Origin: Candidatus Intricatilinea gracilis
Lineage (GTDB): Bacteria > Pseudomonadota > Gammaproteobacteria > Burkholderiales > Burkholderiaceae_C
NCBI GenBank assembly: GCA_016702605.1
Contig: JADJDQ010000003.1
Span: 423,501-487,500, forward strand
DNA: 64,000 nt
Direction of reading: 5' to 3'
Part shown: piece after piece, positions 44,106 through 53,394 of the stretch
Position numbering within the stretch: the stretch's first letter is position 1
Layout: each line of letters starts with the position of its first letter
Notes under the pieces: generated by a model
Seen by the model: the letters and a program-made list of their open reading frames with translations, nothing else
Told to the model about the DNA's origin: nothing
Database searches by the model: none
Translations under genes and position numbers: made by a program

Positions 44106-45249
44106 CGGTGCGCTCCCAGGTGAACTCGGGTTCCTCGCGGCCGAAGTGGCCGTAGGCGGCGGTCTTTTCGTAGATGGGGCGCAGCAGGTCGAGCATCTGG
44201 ATGATGCCCTTGGGGCGCAGGTCGAAGACCTCGGCGACGATGGCGCTGAGCTTGTCGTCGCTGAGCTTGCCGGTGCCTTCGGTGTAGACCGTGATGTTCA
44301 TCGGGCGGGCCACGCCGATGGCATAGGCCACCTGCACCTGGCACTGGCGCGCCAGGCCGGCGGCGACCACGTTCTTGGCCACGTAACGCGCGGCGTAGGC
44401 GGCCGAGCGGTCGACCTTGGACGGGTCCTTACCCGAGAAAGCGCCGCCACCGTGCGGGCAGGCGCCGCCGTAGGTGTCGACGATGATCTTGCGACCGGTC
44501 AGGCCGCAGTCACCCTGCGGGCCGCCGACGACGAAACGGCCGGTCGGGTTGATCAGGTACTTGGTGTCGTTGGTGAGCCATTCCTTGGGCAGCACCGGCT
44601 TGATGATGTCTTCGCGCACGGCCTCGTAGAAGGCGTCGGTCATGCGGTCGCCCAGGCTGTATTCGGGCGCGTGCTGGCTGCTCAGCACCACGGTGTCGAT
44701 GCTGTGCGGCTTGCCGTCGACGTAGCGCATCGTCACCTGGCTCTTGGCGTCCGGGCGCAGGAAGGGCATACGACCGTCCTTGCGCAGCTGGGCCTGGCGC
44801 TCGACCAGACGGTGCGCGTAATAGATCGGCGCGGGCATCAGCTCGGGCGTCTCGTCGCAGGCGTAGCCGAACATCAGGCCCTGGTCACCGGCGCCGGTGT
44901 TGAGGTGGTCGTCACTGGCGTGGTCCACACCCTGGGCGATGTCGTTGCTCTGCTTGTCGTAGCAGACCATCACCGCGCAGCCCTTGTAGTCGATGCCGTA
45001 GTCGGTGTTGTCGTAGCCGATGCGCTTGATGGTGTCGCGCGCCACCTGGATGTAGTCGACATGCGCGTTGGTCGTGATCTCGCCGGCCAGCACCACGAGG
45101 CCCGTGTTGCACAGGGTTTCGGCGGCGACGCGGCTGCGCGGGTCTTGCTTGAAGATCGCGTCGAGGATGGCGTCGCTGATCTGGTCGGCCACCTTGTCGG
45201 GATGGCCTTCGGAGACGGATTCGGAAGTGAAGAGGAAGTCGTTCGCCAC
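44068..45249 (-). CDS. metK: S-adenosylmethionine synthetase
   Basis: A 393-residue enzyme making S-adenosylmethionine from methionine and ATP. Signatures are [20 protein letters not shown] at the N-terminus, [35 protein letters not shown] and [20 protein letters not shown]. The start is GTG 45249 ([11 protein letters not shown]), with GGAG eight bases upstream; the longer open frame has no family sequence. The 3' end is present twice more in the window, once as a perfect 47-bp block and once as a diverged 62-codon remnant. Confidence 0.97.
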   Translation of the reverse strand: MANDFLFTSESVSEGHPDKVADQISDAILDAIFKQDPRSRVAAETLCNTGLVVLAGEITTNAHVDYIQVARDTIKRIGYDNTDYGIDYKGCAVMVCYDKQSNDIAQGVDHASDDHLNTGAGDQGLMFGYACDETPELMPAPIYYAHRLVERQAQLRKDGRMPFLRPDAKSQVTMRYVDGKPHSIDTVVLSSQHAPEYSLGDRMTDAFYEAVREDIIKPVLPKEWLTNDTKYLINPTGRFVVGGPQGDCGLTGRKIIVDTYGGACPHGGGAFSGKDPSKVDRSAAYAARYVAKNVVAAGLARQCQVQVAYAIGVARPMNITVYTEGTGKLSDDKLSAIVAEVFDLRPKGIIQMLDLLRPIYEKTAAYGHFGREEPEFTWERTDKVAELRAAAGL

Positions 45250-45712
45250 GTGGGGGCTCCAGTGAAGGTTGAGATCGGGCCTGTTCGCCTTGGTCTCACC
45301 GGGAGCTTGCGGCGAACGCTTTAGCGGTACTTGGTCAACACCGTCACCGGTGATGCGCTCCGTGAAACTGGGCCGGCTGTGTGGCTGGCCTGGTCGATCA
45401 CCGGATCGTCGCCCCGCAAGTTGTTCTTTAACTCGGCGAACTGCCATTTTAGGTGCGCTCGCAATTCCGACGCCGTGAACAGGCGGGCCGACGCAGCGCT
45501 GTTTGTGGCATGTCAGACCTGAGGATGCGGGCTCCCGACCGAGCGGGACGTTCGACCGACCATCGTCCGGCACCCGGCGCCGCTGCAATGTGCGCCGGGT
45601 GCCGGACAATCCGGACACGTATTCTTCTGGCGGCGCCGACCCGGCAAGCTCAGCTGGACGATCCTCCGCGTCGTCTTGCAGCACATCCGACCAACCACCT
45701 GCCCTGCTGACC
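45250..45712. other. Divergent intergenic region between metK and the acyltransferase gene
   Basis: About 460 bases without a gene. It must carry the metK leader and promoter (leftward) and the acyltransferase promoter (rightward). TTGTTC at 45421-45426 and CATTTT at 45445-45450 could be rightward hexamers. The main structure is the 16-bp inverted repeat at 45565-45607. No known S-adenosylmethionine riboswitch fold was recognised in the metK leader, but I cannot fold it. Confidence 0.4.
45565..45607. repeat. Perfect 16-bp inverted repeat (strong hairpin)
   Basis: GTCCGGCACCCGGCGC (45565-45580) and its exact complement GCGCCGGGTGCCGGAC (45592-45607) flank an 11-base loop. It lies 106 bases before the acyltransferase start and 316 bases from the metK start. 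No T-run follows either side. It may block read-through between divergent units or form part of a long leader. Confidence 0.85.
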
Positions 45713-46636
45713 GTGATCACCACGCTGTTTCGATTCGCCGCCCGCCTGCCCCTGCCGTTGATGCACGGCCTGGGCGCCAGCCTGGGCTGGCTGGCCTGGG
45801 CCAGTTCGTCGACTTACCGTCAGCGCACCCGCGCCCATGTGGCGCAGGCCAGCCTGACCATGGACCAGGCGCGCGGCGCCATCGGCCACAGCGGCCGCAT
45901 GCTTGCCGAGCTGCCCTACCTGTGGCTGCGCCCGCAGGACGCGCTGCTCGGCGATCGCGTGCAGTGGCAAGGCCGCGAGCTTGTGGACGCCGCGCTGGCG
46001 CGAGGCAAGGGGCTGATCATCGTGACGCCGCACCTCGGCGCATTCGAGGCCATCGCCCAGTCGTACGCCGAACACTGGGGCACGCGGCATCCGATGACGG
46101 CGCTGTACCGCCCGGCACGCAAGCCCTGGCTGGCCGAACTGGTGGCCGGTTCTCGCAGCCGCCCGGGCCTGCTCACCGCACCGGCCAATCTGGCGGGTGT
46201 GCGGCTCATGATCCGCAGCCTCAAGCAGGGCGACTGTGTGGGCCTGTTGCCCGACCAGGTGCCGCCCGAGGGGCAGGGTGTGTGGGCCCCGTGGTTCGGC
46301 AAGCCGGCCTACACCATGACACTGCTGGCGCGGCTGATCCAGCAGACCGGCTGCACCTGGCTGGCGGTGTGGTGCGAGCGCCTGCCCGGCGGGCAGTACC
46401 TGATCCGTGCCGCCGAACCTGCGGTCGCCCTGCCCACCGGCGGCGACGCGGCAGAATGCGCCGCGGTGATCAACCAAGCGATGGAGCAACTGATCTTGCA
46501 GGCGCCAGGCCAATACCTGTGGTCCTACCACCGCTACAAGCAACCCCGGCCGATGGACCCTGTCGCACCGGCACCGGTTCCGGCCTCAGGGCCCGCCCCC
46601 GCCGCTGCAGACGCCAGCCCGAAGGGCCAGCCCTGA
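45713..46636 (+). CDS. LpxL/HtrB-family acyltransferase (first of a pair)
   Basis: A 307-residue lipid A biosynthesis acyltransferase that would add a secondary acyl chain to Kdo-lipid A at the inner membrane. An N-terminal membrane helix ([20 protein letters not shown]) precedes the catalytic HX4E in [26 protein letters not shown] and [20 protein letters not shown] are typical. The C-terminus ends in a Pro/Ala-rich tail ([20 protein letters not shown]) not seen in the usual enzyme. The start is GTG 45713. The stop overlaps the next start as TGATG, so the pair is translationally coupled. Confidence 0.9.
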   Translation: MITTLFRFAARLPLPLMHGLGASLGWLAWASSSTYRQRTRAHVAQASLTMDQARGAIGHSGRMLAELPYLWLRPQDALLGDRVQWQGRELVDAALARGKGLIIVTPHLGAFEAIAQSYAEHWGTRHPMTALYRPARKPWLAELVAGSRSRPGLLTAPANLAGVRLMIRSLKQGDCVGLLPDQVPPEGQGVWAPWFGKPAYTMTLLARLIQQTGCTWLAVWCERLPGGQYLIRAAEPAVALPTGGDAAECAAVINQAMEQLILQAPGQYLWSYHRYKQPRPMDPVAPAPVPASGPAPAAADASPKGQP

Positions 46637-47508
46637 TGGCCCGCCTCGCCCTGGGCCTGCTGTGGCTGCTGCACTGGGTGCCCATGCCGGCCCTGGCCGC
46701 GCTGGGTCGTGGCCTGGGCTCGCTGCTGTGGGTGGTGGGCAAGAAGCGCCGTCGCATCGCCATCCGCAATCTCGAGTTGTGCCTGCCCGAGCTGAGCGAC
46801 GAACAACGCGTGACGCTGGCACGCGAGCACTTCGGCTGGCTGGGCCGCAGCTTTCTCGAGCGCAGCCTGCTGTGGTACGCCAGCCCAGCCAGGCTGCGCA
46901 CCCTCATTCACGTGGAAGGTGACGTGCACCTGGCCGAACGCAGCGAACGCCCGGTGATGTGGCTGGTGCCGCATTTCCTGGGCCTGGACGTGGCGGGGGC
47001 CGCCACCCAGCTGTTCCAGACCCGCAAGGTCGGCTCCATCTACCAGCAACAAAGCAGCGCCGTGTTCGACGCTGCGATGAAGGCCGGCCGGCTGCGATTC
47101 GGCAACGCCGAGATCTACCCGCGCAGCGACAGCGCCAAACCGCTGATGCGCGCCATCAAACGTGGCGACGCCTTCTTCAACCTGCCCGACATGGACTTCG
47201 GCGAGCGCGACGCCGCCTTCGTGCCCTTCTTCGGCATCGATGCCGCCACGCTGCTGGCGCCCTCACGCATGGCGCGTGCGCTCGACATGGTGGTGCAGCC
47301 CGTGGTGGCCGAGTTATTGCCCGGCGGCCAGGGCTACAAGGTGCGTTTCCTGCCCCCGTTGACCGATTTCCCGACCACCAATGCCGTGGCCGACACGACC
47401 CTCATGAACCGCTGGATCGAGACCGAGGTGCGCCGCAACCCGGCCCAGTACCTGTGGGTGCACAAACGCTTCAAGACCCGTCCGGCGGGTGAGCCGGGCT
47501 TTTACTGA
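46636..47508 (+). CDS. LpxL/HtrB-family acyltransferase (second of a pair)
   Basis: A 290-residue paralogue of the preceding gene, probably adding the other secondary acyl chain of lipid A. The catalytic HX4D is VPHFLGLDVAG; further matches are KVGSIYQQQSSAVFDAAMKA, NLPDMDFGERDAAFVPFFGI and the end PAQYLWVHKRFKTRP, which is characteristic of LpxL. Two tandem acyltransferases are common in Burkholderiales. It is convergent with, and nearly touches, the TPR gene (one base between stops). Confidence 0.92.
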   Translation: MARLALGLLWLLHWVPMPALAALGRGLGSLLWVVGKKRRRIAIRNLELCLPELSDEQRVTLAREHFGWLGRSFLERSLLWYASPARLRTLIHVEGDVHLAERSERPVMWLVPHFLGLDVAGAATQLFQTRKVGSIYQQQSSAVFDAAMKAGRLRFGNAEIYPRSDSAKPLMRAIKRGDAFFNLPDMDFGERDAAFVPFFGIDAATLLAPSRMARALDMVVQPVVAELLPGGQGYKVRFLPPLTDFPTTNAVADTTLMNRWIETEVRRNPAQYLWVHKRFKTRPAGEPGFY

Positions 47509-47509
47509 G

Positions 47510-48844
47510 TCACCTTGCCGCCGGCAGCTTCAGGAGCAGCAGCCACAAGTGGGCGATGTCGCTGGCGCCGTCGCTACCTTTCACGGTCTGCAGTGTCTTG
47601 ACGGCTTGATCCTTGCGGTCAGCCATTGCATACGCTGCCCCCAGCCGCAGGCGCACGTCGTCGGGGCGTTTGAGTGTCGGTTTGGTGAGTGCTTCTTCGA
47701 GCAGGGCCAGCCCCTGGTCGACCTTGCCGGCGGCGACAAAACTCATGCCCCAGTGCACCAGCGCCACTGGCTCGCGCGACACCCGCGCCGCCGCGGCGGC
47801 GTTGTCGATGACGGCGGCGTCCTCCTCCACCTGACGGGCCACGGTGGCGCGCAGCTTGTTGTGTTCGGCTGCCTGCGCACCCTGGCCGAGCAGGCCGGCG
47901 GCGTAACCGGCGTCCAGCAGCTTGCGCGCCTCGACCGGCAGATTGGCCTGCTGCGCCGCCTCGGCACTTTCGAAGTAGTCGTTGGCATCCCCCGGGCCCA
48001 GGGCAGCGTGTTTGAAGCGCTGCAGATCGAGCCAGAGCCGGTCGTCGAAGCCGGGTTGGGACTGCACCCGCCCGATCAACTCGAGCCAGTAGTCCTTCTT
48101 GGGATGAGTCACCGCGAGTTGTTCGATCACACCGAAGTAGCTGGGAGTGGCCTTGGTCAGGTTGTAGCTGCTGGCCAGCATGCGCAGGCTCTGCTCGGAC
48201 GGCGTCTTGCCCGCGGCGCGCCGGGTGGCCAGATCGGCTTCGAGTTCCCGCGCCGCCGCCACATAGTCCTTGCCCAGATAGAGCGACTGGATCTGGATCT
48301 GCTGCGCCTGATCACGCATGTCGGCGTCCATCGCCGGGTGCGCCCGCACCTTGACGGCCGCCGCGGCGGCGCGGGCATGGTCTTCGGCGCGGTAGGCCGC
48401 CACCATCACGTTGTAGAGCAGCGGCGCGAGTTCGGCCTCGGTGAGCCGGCCACTCGCCACCACGCGGTCGTAACGCGCCTGAGCCGCAGCGCCGTCGTTC
48501 AGCGCCACGGCGGTGGTGAACAACAGGCGATCGAGTTGATAGGCCTCGTAGGGCGACAGCGCCGGCGTGGCCTCGATCTCGGTCAACTTGGCGCGCGCCT
48601 CGACAAACTTCCTGGCCCGCACCAGGTCCTGCGCCGCCGTGAATGGCTCGAACAAGGCCTTGCGTACACCCTCGGCAGGTGCCGACGCCGCAGCCGCCGC
48701 GGCCTGTGGTGCATCGGCCGCAACGGCGTGGTGCGCCGGCCAGATCGCACCCAATAGCGTGCCCATCGACGTGCCCATCAGCCAGGCCAGCAGGCCCGGT
48801 GTGTGGCGCCAGTGAGTGCGGCTGCGGGCGGACGTGTGGTGCAT
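47510..48844 (-). CDS. Exported TPR-type repeat protein, function unknown
   Basis: A 444-residue protein with an N-terminal hydrophobic signal/anchor (LLAWLMGTSMGTLLGAIWPA) and Ala-rich, helical repeats typical of tetratricopeptide-like scaffolds: ARKFVEARAKLTEIEATPAL, AEDHARAAAAAVKVRAHPAM, AAGKVDQGLALLEEALTKPT, and MADRKDQAVKTLQTVKGSDG. It probably acts as an envelope scaffold or assembly factor. ATG 48844 (MHHTSARSRTHW) has GGAA seven bases upstream. It is divergent from dapF with 143 bases between the starts. Confidence 0.8.
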   Translation of the reverse strand: MHHTSARSRTHWRHTPGLLAWLMGTSMGTLLGAIWPAHHAVAADAPQAAAAAASAPAEGVRKALFEPFTAAQDLVRARKFVEARAKLTEIEATPALSPYEAYQLDRLLFTTAVALNDGAAAQARYDRVVASGRLTEAELAPLLYNVMVAAYRAEDHARAAAAAVKVRAHPAMDADMRDQAQQIQIQSLYLGKDYVAAARELEADLATRRAAGKTPSEQSLRMLASSYNLTKATPSYFGVIEQLAVTHPKKDYWLELIGRVQSQPGFDDRLWLDLQRFKHAALGPGDANDYFESAEAAQQANLPVEARKLLDAGYAAGLLGQGAQAAEHNKLRATVARQVEEDAAVIDNAAAAARVSREPVALVHWGMSFVAAGKVDQGLALLEEALTKPTLKRPDDVRLRLGAAYAMADRKDQAVKTLQTVKGSDGASDIAHLWLLLLKLPAAR

Positions 48845-48987
48845 GACGATTTCCGTGGCGAGGGGTAGGTGGGCGGCGCGCATGCTAGCCGGCGGGACGT
48901 AACAACGCAGCATCTTCGATGCCGGTCGATCCGCGCAGCCACAGCGTGTGAAGCGCCGTGGCGCAGCGCGGCCGCGATAATCCACCC

Positions 48988-49854
48988 ATGCGTGTGAGCT
49001 TTACCAAGATGCAAGGCGCGGGCAACGATTTCGTCGTGCTCGACGCCACCCGTGCGCCGCTCGACCTGAGCCGCGCACAACTGCAGCGCCTGGGCGACCG
49101 GCGTTTCGGCGTGGGTGCCGACCAGATCCTGGTGGTGCAACCGAGCGACACGCCGGGCGTGGACTTTCGTTACCGCATCTTCAACGGCGCCAGCGGCGAC
49201 GAGGTCGAACATTGCGGCAACGGCGCGCGTTGCTTCGTGCGCTACGTGCGCCAGCATGGCCTGACCGACAAGAGTGTGGTGCGTGTCGAGACCGTCAACA
49301 ACCTGATCGAACTGCGCGCCCAGCCCGACGGTCGCGTCACGGTCGACATGAACGAGCCGGTGTTCGAGCATGCCCGTGTGCCGTTCGACGCCGCCGGCCT
49401 CGTGCCGCGTGAGCTCAACGGCTTCGAGCTCTGGCCACTGGCGCTGAGTGATGGCCAGGGCACCACCACCGTCGACGTCGCCGTCGTCTCGATGGGCAAC
49501 CCACACGCCGTGCAACGTGTCGACGATGTGGACACCGCCGATGTCGAACGCCTCGGCCCGCTGGTCGAACGCCACGCGCGGTTTGCCCGCAAGGTCAACG
49601 CCGGCTTCATGCAGATCGTGTCGCGCAGCGCCATCCGCTTGCGCGTGTATGAACGTGATGCAGGTGAGACGCTGGCCTGCGGCACGGGCGCCTGCGCCGC
49701 CGTGGTGGCCGGCATCCGGCTGGGCTGGCTGGGCGACAACGTCGACGTCGAGACCCGCGGCGGGCGACTCACCATCCAATGGGCGGGCCAGGGACATCCT
49801 GTGTTGATGACCGGCCCGGCCGAAACCGTTTTCGAAGGGGAGATCGACCTGTGA
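48988..49854 (+). CDS. dapF: Diaminopimelate epimerase
   Basis: A 288-residue cytoplasmic enzyme converting LL- to meso-diaminopimelate for lysine and peptidoglycan. The two catalytic cysteines are present: C76 in EHCGNGARC and the second in [11 protein letters not shown]. The N-terminus [15 protein letters not shown] is diagnostic. ATG 48988 was chosen ([10 protein letters not shown]). Its stop overlaps the GTG of the DUF484 gene, and dapF, DUF484 and xerC form the conserved cluster found in many proteobacteria. Confidence 0.97.
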   Translation: MRVSFTKMQGAGNDFVVLDATRAPLDLSRAQLQRLGDRRFGVGADQILVVQPSDTPGVDFRYRIFNGASGDEVEHCGNGARCFVRYVRQHGLTDKSVVRVETVNNLIELRAQPDGRVTVDMNEPVFEHARVPFDAAGLVPRELNGFELWPLALSDGQGTTTVDVAVVSMGNPHAVQRVDDVDTADVERLGPLVERHARFARKVNAGFMQIVSRSAIRLRVYERDAGETLACGTGACAAVVAGIRLGWLGDNVDVETRGGRLTIQWAGQGHPVLMTGPAETVFEGEIDL

Positions 49855-50561
49855 CCCAGAACGACAACCAGACCACGACCAGCAACATCCAGGGCATCAC
49901 CGAAGACGACATCGCCAACTACCTGGCCAACACGCCGAGCTTCTTCGAGCGCCACTCGGAACTGCTCGCCAGCGTGCAGCTGGCCAGCCCGCACAGCCAC
50001 CGCGCCGTGTCGCTGCAGCAGCGCCAGATGGAAATGCTGCGCGACCGCATCAAGGGCCTGGAGCGGCGCATCATGGACATGATCCGCAACAGCCAGGAAA
50101 ACACCGCCATCGCCGACCGCCTGCACGAGTGGACGCGCTCGCTCATGCTGGTGAACGACCCGATCGACCTGCCCGGCGTGCTGGTCGAGGAGCTGAGTGA
50201 ACAGTTCCTCATCCCGCAGGCGGCGCTGCGCGTCTGGGGCGTGGCGCCCGACTATGCCGAGGCCGACTTCGCCACCGGCGTGAGCGCCGACATGCGCAGC
50301 TTCGCCTCGAGCCTCACCCTGCCCTACTGCGGCGCCAACTCGGGTTTCGAAGTGGCGCAGTGGATGGAGACACCGAGCGCCGTGTCGTCGATGGCCATGG
50401 TCCCGCTGCGTGGCCTGTTGTCGGTGCCCGCCTTCGGTCTGCTCGTGCTCGGCTCACCCGACCCGACGCGTTACAGCGCCGACATGGGCACCGATTTTCT
50501 CGTGCGTATCGGCGAGATCGCCAGCGCGGCATTGGCGCGCCTGCTGCCCGACCCCGTCTGA
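49851..50561 (+). CDS. DUF484 family protein
   Basis: A 236-residue GAF-like protein of the DUF484 family. The N-terminus has [20 protein letters not shown] and the helical [20 protein letters not shown], both typical. The C-terminal half is the GAF-like domain ([20 protein letters not shown] to [20 protein letters not shown]). It starts with GTG at 49851, overlapping dapF by four bases and preceded by a good ribosome site (AGGGGAG). The family almost always sits between dapF and xerC; its role is unknown, presumably linked to XerC or cell division. Confidence 0.93.
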   Translation: MTQNDNQTTTSNIQGITEDDIANYLANTPSFFERHSELLASVQLASPHSHRAVSLQQRQMEMLRDRIKGLERRIMDMIRNSQENTAIADRLHEWTRSLMLVNDPIDLPGVLVEELSEQFLIPQAALRVWGVAPDYAEADFATGVSADMRSFASSLTLPYCGANSGFEVAQWMETPSAVSSMAMVPLRGLLSVPAFGLLVLGSPDPTRYSADMGTDFLVRIGEIASAALARLLPDPV

Positions 50562-50581
50562 GCCACGCGGCGCACAAGCCC

Positions 50582-51751
50582 ATGCGCCCGGCTCCCGCAT
50601 CGACCGAACCGGCTGCGGCCACCGAACTCGCCCTGCGGCGCCGTCCGCTCGCCCCACCCTGCGCCGCCTGGCTGCAGGAGCTGGAAGTGCAGCGCCGCCT
50701 GGCCCCGCGCACCTGCGCCATGTACCGCGACGCCCTGGTGCGCCTGCAGCAGTTCGCGGCCGAAGCCGGCGTCGAATTGCACAAGGTCGCGCCTCACCAT
50801 GTGCGCCGCTGGGCCGCCGCCCTGCACGGCCAGGGTCTGGCGCCACGCAGCATCGCCATCCACCTGGCGGCCTGGCGCGGGCTGTACCGCTCGTGGTGCA
50901 AGCAGTCCGAACTGAGCCAGCTGCTGGCGGCGCGGCAGGCGGCCCGGGCAGCGGCGGGCGTCGCAACCACGACGACAACTGCGTCGGGAACGGCTCCAAA
51001 GTCCGTGGCGGCATCGGTGTCGGCAACAGGCGCGCATGCACCGTCCGCCAGCGCAGTTCTGGCCGCGGCTGCAGCCGCCCCTATCCCGCTCAACAACCCG
51101 GTCGAAGGCCTGCGCGCCCCCAAGGCCAAACGCCCGCTGCCCAAGGCGCTGGCGGTGGATCAGGCGGTGAGCCTGGCAGAACACGAACGCAGCGAGGCCC
51201 ACCCCAACTTCGACCCGGTGCTGGAAGCGCGCGACCACGCCATCGTCGAACTGCTCTACGGCGCCGGCCTGCGTGTGGCCGAACTCTGCAGCCTGGACTA
51301 CCCCGGCTCGCCCAGCTCGGCCGGCTGGCTGGATCTGGACAGCGCCGACGCCCACGTGCTCGGCAAAGGCAGCAAACGTCGCAGCGTGCCCCTGGGCGGC
51401 AAGGCCATCGACGCCGTCCGCACCTGGCTGGCGCATCGCCCCGCGATGGCCAATGACGGCGAACCCGCCCTCTTCACCAGCCGCCGAGGCAGCCGCCTCA
51501 CTGACGGCCAGCTGCGCCGCCGCCTGGCCGAACGCGCCCGCGACGCCGGCCTGCCCAGCCACGTCCACCCCCACATGCTTCGCCACAGCTACGCCAGCCA
51601 CCTGCTGCAATCCAGCGGCGACTTGCGCGCCGTGCAGGAGTTGCTGGGCCACGCGCAGATCAGCACGACACAGGTCTACACGCGGCTGGACTTCCAGCAC
51701 CTGGCCAAGGTGTACGACGCGGCGCATCCGCGGGCGAAGAAGAAGCCCTGA
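50582..51751 (+). CDS. xerC: Tyrosine recombinase XerC with a low-complexity insertion
   Basis: A 389-residue site-specific recombinase that with XerD resolves chromosome dimers at dif. Catalytic residues are R231, K262, H331, R334, H357 and Y366 (GAGLRVAELCSLD, HPHMLRHSYASHLL, LGHAQISTTQVYTRLD). The protein is some 80-90 residues longer than the usual ~300. About 50 extra residues lie between the N-terminal helical domain (ending WCKQSE, ~110) and the catalytic domain (starting NPVEGLRAPK, ~172): a Thr/Ala/Ser-rich low-complexity segment around residues 118-168. It is the last gene of dapF-DUF484-xerC. Confidence 0.93.
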   Translation: MRPAPASTEPAAATELALRRRPLAPPCAAWLQELEVQRRLAPRTCAMYRDALVRLQQFAAEAGVELHKVAPHHVRRWAAALHGQGLAPRSIAIHLAAWRGLYRSWCKQSELSQLLAARQAARAAAGVATTTTTASGTAPKSVAASVSATGAHAPSASAVLAAAAAAPIPLNNPVEGLRAPKAKRPLPKALAVDQAVSLAEHERSEAHPNFDPVLEARDHAIVELLYGAGLRVAELCSLDYPGSPSSAGWLDLDSADAHVLGKGSKRRSVPLGGKAIDAVRTWLAHRPAMANDGEPALFTSRRGSRLTDGQLRRRLAERARDAGLPSHVHPHMLRHSYASHLLQSSGDLRAVQELLGHAQISTTQVYTRLDFQHLAKVYDAAHPRAKKKP

Positions 51752-51801
51752 GGCTTGACGGATACCGAACCGCCACCGCTTGGCGCTGGCGAAGCTCGAT
51801 T

Positions 51802-53313
51802 TCAGGCTTGCGTGAACTCGCTGCACACCGCGGCGTAGAGGCGACGAAAACGCGCGGATCGTTCGACCAGAACGGGGGCAGCTGCTGCGTTCGGCTCGAA
51901 CATCCGCGCCACTTTCGGCGCCAGACAAACCTGCTCGACCGTCCCGCCATCCGCCAGCCAGGCCAGCCGCGCCGCGCCCAATGCCCCGCCCGCTTCGCCG
52001 CCTTCACGCGTGACCATGGGCACGCCGATGACGTCGGCGAGCAGCTGGGCCCACAGGGCGCTGCGAGCGCCGCCGCCGACCAGGCTGAGGCTTTGCACCT
52101 CTCCCGGCGTCGCGCCCAGGCTCATCCAGCCGTCGAGCAGGCCGAAGCTCACACCTTCGATCACGCTCCAGGCCAGCGTGGCGGCGTCGTGTTCGTTGGC
52201 CAAGCCGAAGAACACGCCCTGGGCGTGCGGGTTGTTGTGCGGCGTGCGTTCGCCGTTGAGGTAGGGCAGGAAGATCGGCGCACGCGCTCGTTGCTCGGCG
52301 GTGAGCTGCGCGGCCTGGGCGAGCAGCGCGGCTTCACTCTCGGCGCCGAGCAGGCTCTTGACCCAGGCCAGGCCGTTGGCGGCGCTGAGCATCACGCTCA
52401 TCTGGTGCCAGGTGCCGGGCAGCGCGTGGCAGAAGGCGTGCATGGCGCTGGCGGGGTTGGGGCGGAAACGATCGCTGGTGAGGAAGATGACGCCGCTGGT
52501 GCCCAGTGACACGAAACCTTCACCCGGCCGCACGGCGCCGATGCCCACGGCGCTGGCGGCGTTGTCGCCGCCGCCGCCAGCGATGGGGATGCAGCGCGAG
52601 TTGCCTTCGGCGTTCTGGGTCGGGATGCCCCAGCGGCGCGCCAGCTCGGACTTGAGGTACCCCGAGACCTGGCTGCCTTCCACCAGGCGCGGCATGTGCG
52701 ACTCGGTGAGGCCGCAGGCGGCGAGCACGGCGGGTGACCAGCGGCGTCGGCCGACGTCCAGCCAGAGCGTGCCGGCGGCGTCGCTCATCTCGCTCACGGC
52801 CTCGCCGCACAACATCAGGCGCAGCCAGTCCTTGGGCAGCAACACACGGCGGGTGCGGGCAAAGATGTCGGGCTCGTGTTTCTTCACCCACAGCAGCTTG
52901 GGCGCGGTGAAGCCGGGCATCGCGAGGTTGCCGGTGATCGCGTGCAGGCCTCGGCCATCGACCGTTTCGGGCAGCGCGGCTTCAAGCTCGGCGCATTCGG
53001 CGCCGCTGCGGCCGTCGTTCCAGAGGATGGCCGGGCGCAGCACCTGCTCATGCTCGTCCAGCAACACGGCGCCGTGCATCTGGCCCGACAGGCCGATGGC
53101 ACGCAGCGAGGCCATCGCCTGCGGATGGTCGGCCACCAGCCGGTCGACGGCGCGCAGCGTGGCGGCCCACCAGTCGGCGGGGTTCTGCTCGCTCCACAGC
53201 GGATGCGGGCGTTGCACCGTGAGCGGCTCCCCCACCGTGGCAACGATGTGGTGATCGTCGGCCAGCAGCAGGGCTTTGAGTTCGGAGGTGCCTAGGTCGA
53301 GGCCGAGGTACAT
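51802..53313 (-). CDS. xylB: Xylulokinase
   Basis: A 503-residue FGGY-family kinase phosphorylating D-xylulose. The N-terminus YLGLDLGTSELKALLL is the ATP-binding phosphate loop. SGQMHGAVLLD, AILWNDGRSGAE, FLPYLNGERTPHNNPHAQGV and VGGGARSALWAQLLADV fit XylB closely. It is the last gene of the polyol operon. D-arabinitol oxidised by the operon's dehydrogenase gives D-xylulose, its expected substrate; whether it also takes ribulose from ribitol is unknown. Confidence 0.95.
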   Translation of the reverse strand: MYLGLDLGTSELKALLLADDHHIVATVGEPLTVQRPHPLWSEQNPADWWAATLRAVDRLVADHPQAMASLRAIGLSGQMHGAVLLDEHEQVLRPAILWNDGRSGAECAELEAALPETVDGRGLHAITGNLAMPGFTAPKLLWVKKHEPDIFARTRRVLLPKDWLRLMLCGEAVSEMSDAAGTLWLDVGRRRWSPAVLAACGLTESHMPRLVEGSQVSGYLKSELARRWGIPTQNAEGNSRCIPIAGGGGDNAASAVGIGAVRPGEGFVSLGTSGVIFLTSDRFRPNPASAMHAFCHALPGTWHQMSVMLSAANGLAWVKSLLGAESEAALLAQAAQLTAEQRARAPIFLPYLNGERTPHNNPHAQGVFFGLANEHDAATLAWSVIEGVSFGLLDGWMSLGATPGEVQSLSLVGGGARSALWAQLLADVIGVPMVTREGGEAGGALGAARLAWLADGGTVEQVCLAPKVARMFEPNAAAAPVLVERSARFRRLYAAVCSEFTQA

Positions 53314-53394
53314 GGTTGATGCCTGGAAGTTGTGAGGTCTGGGCCAGGATCACAGGCGCGCGATCGGCTTGCGCGGCCGGTGGATGCGCCGCCG

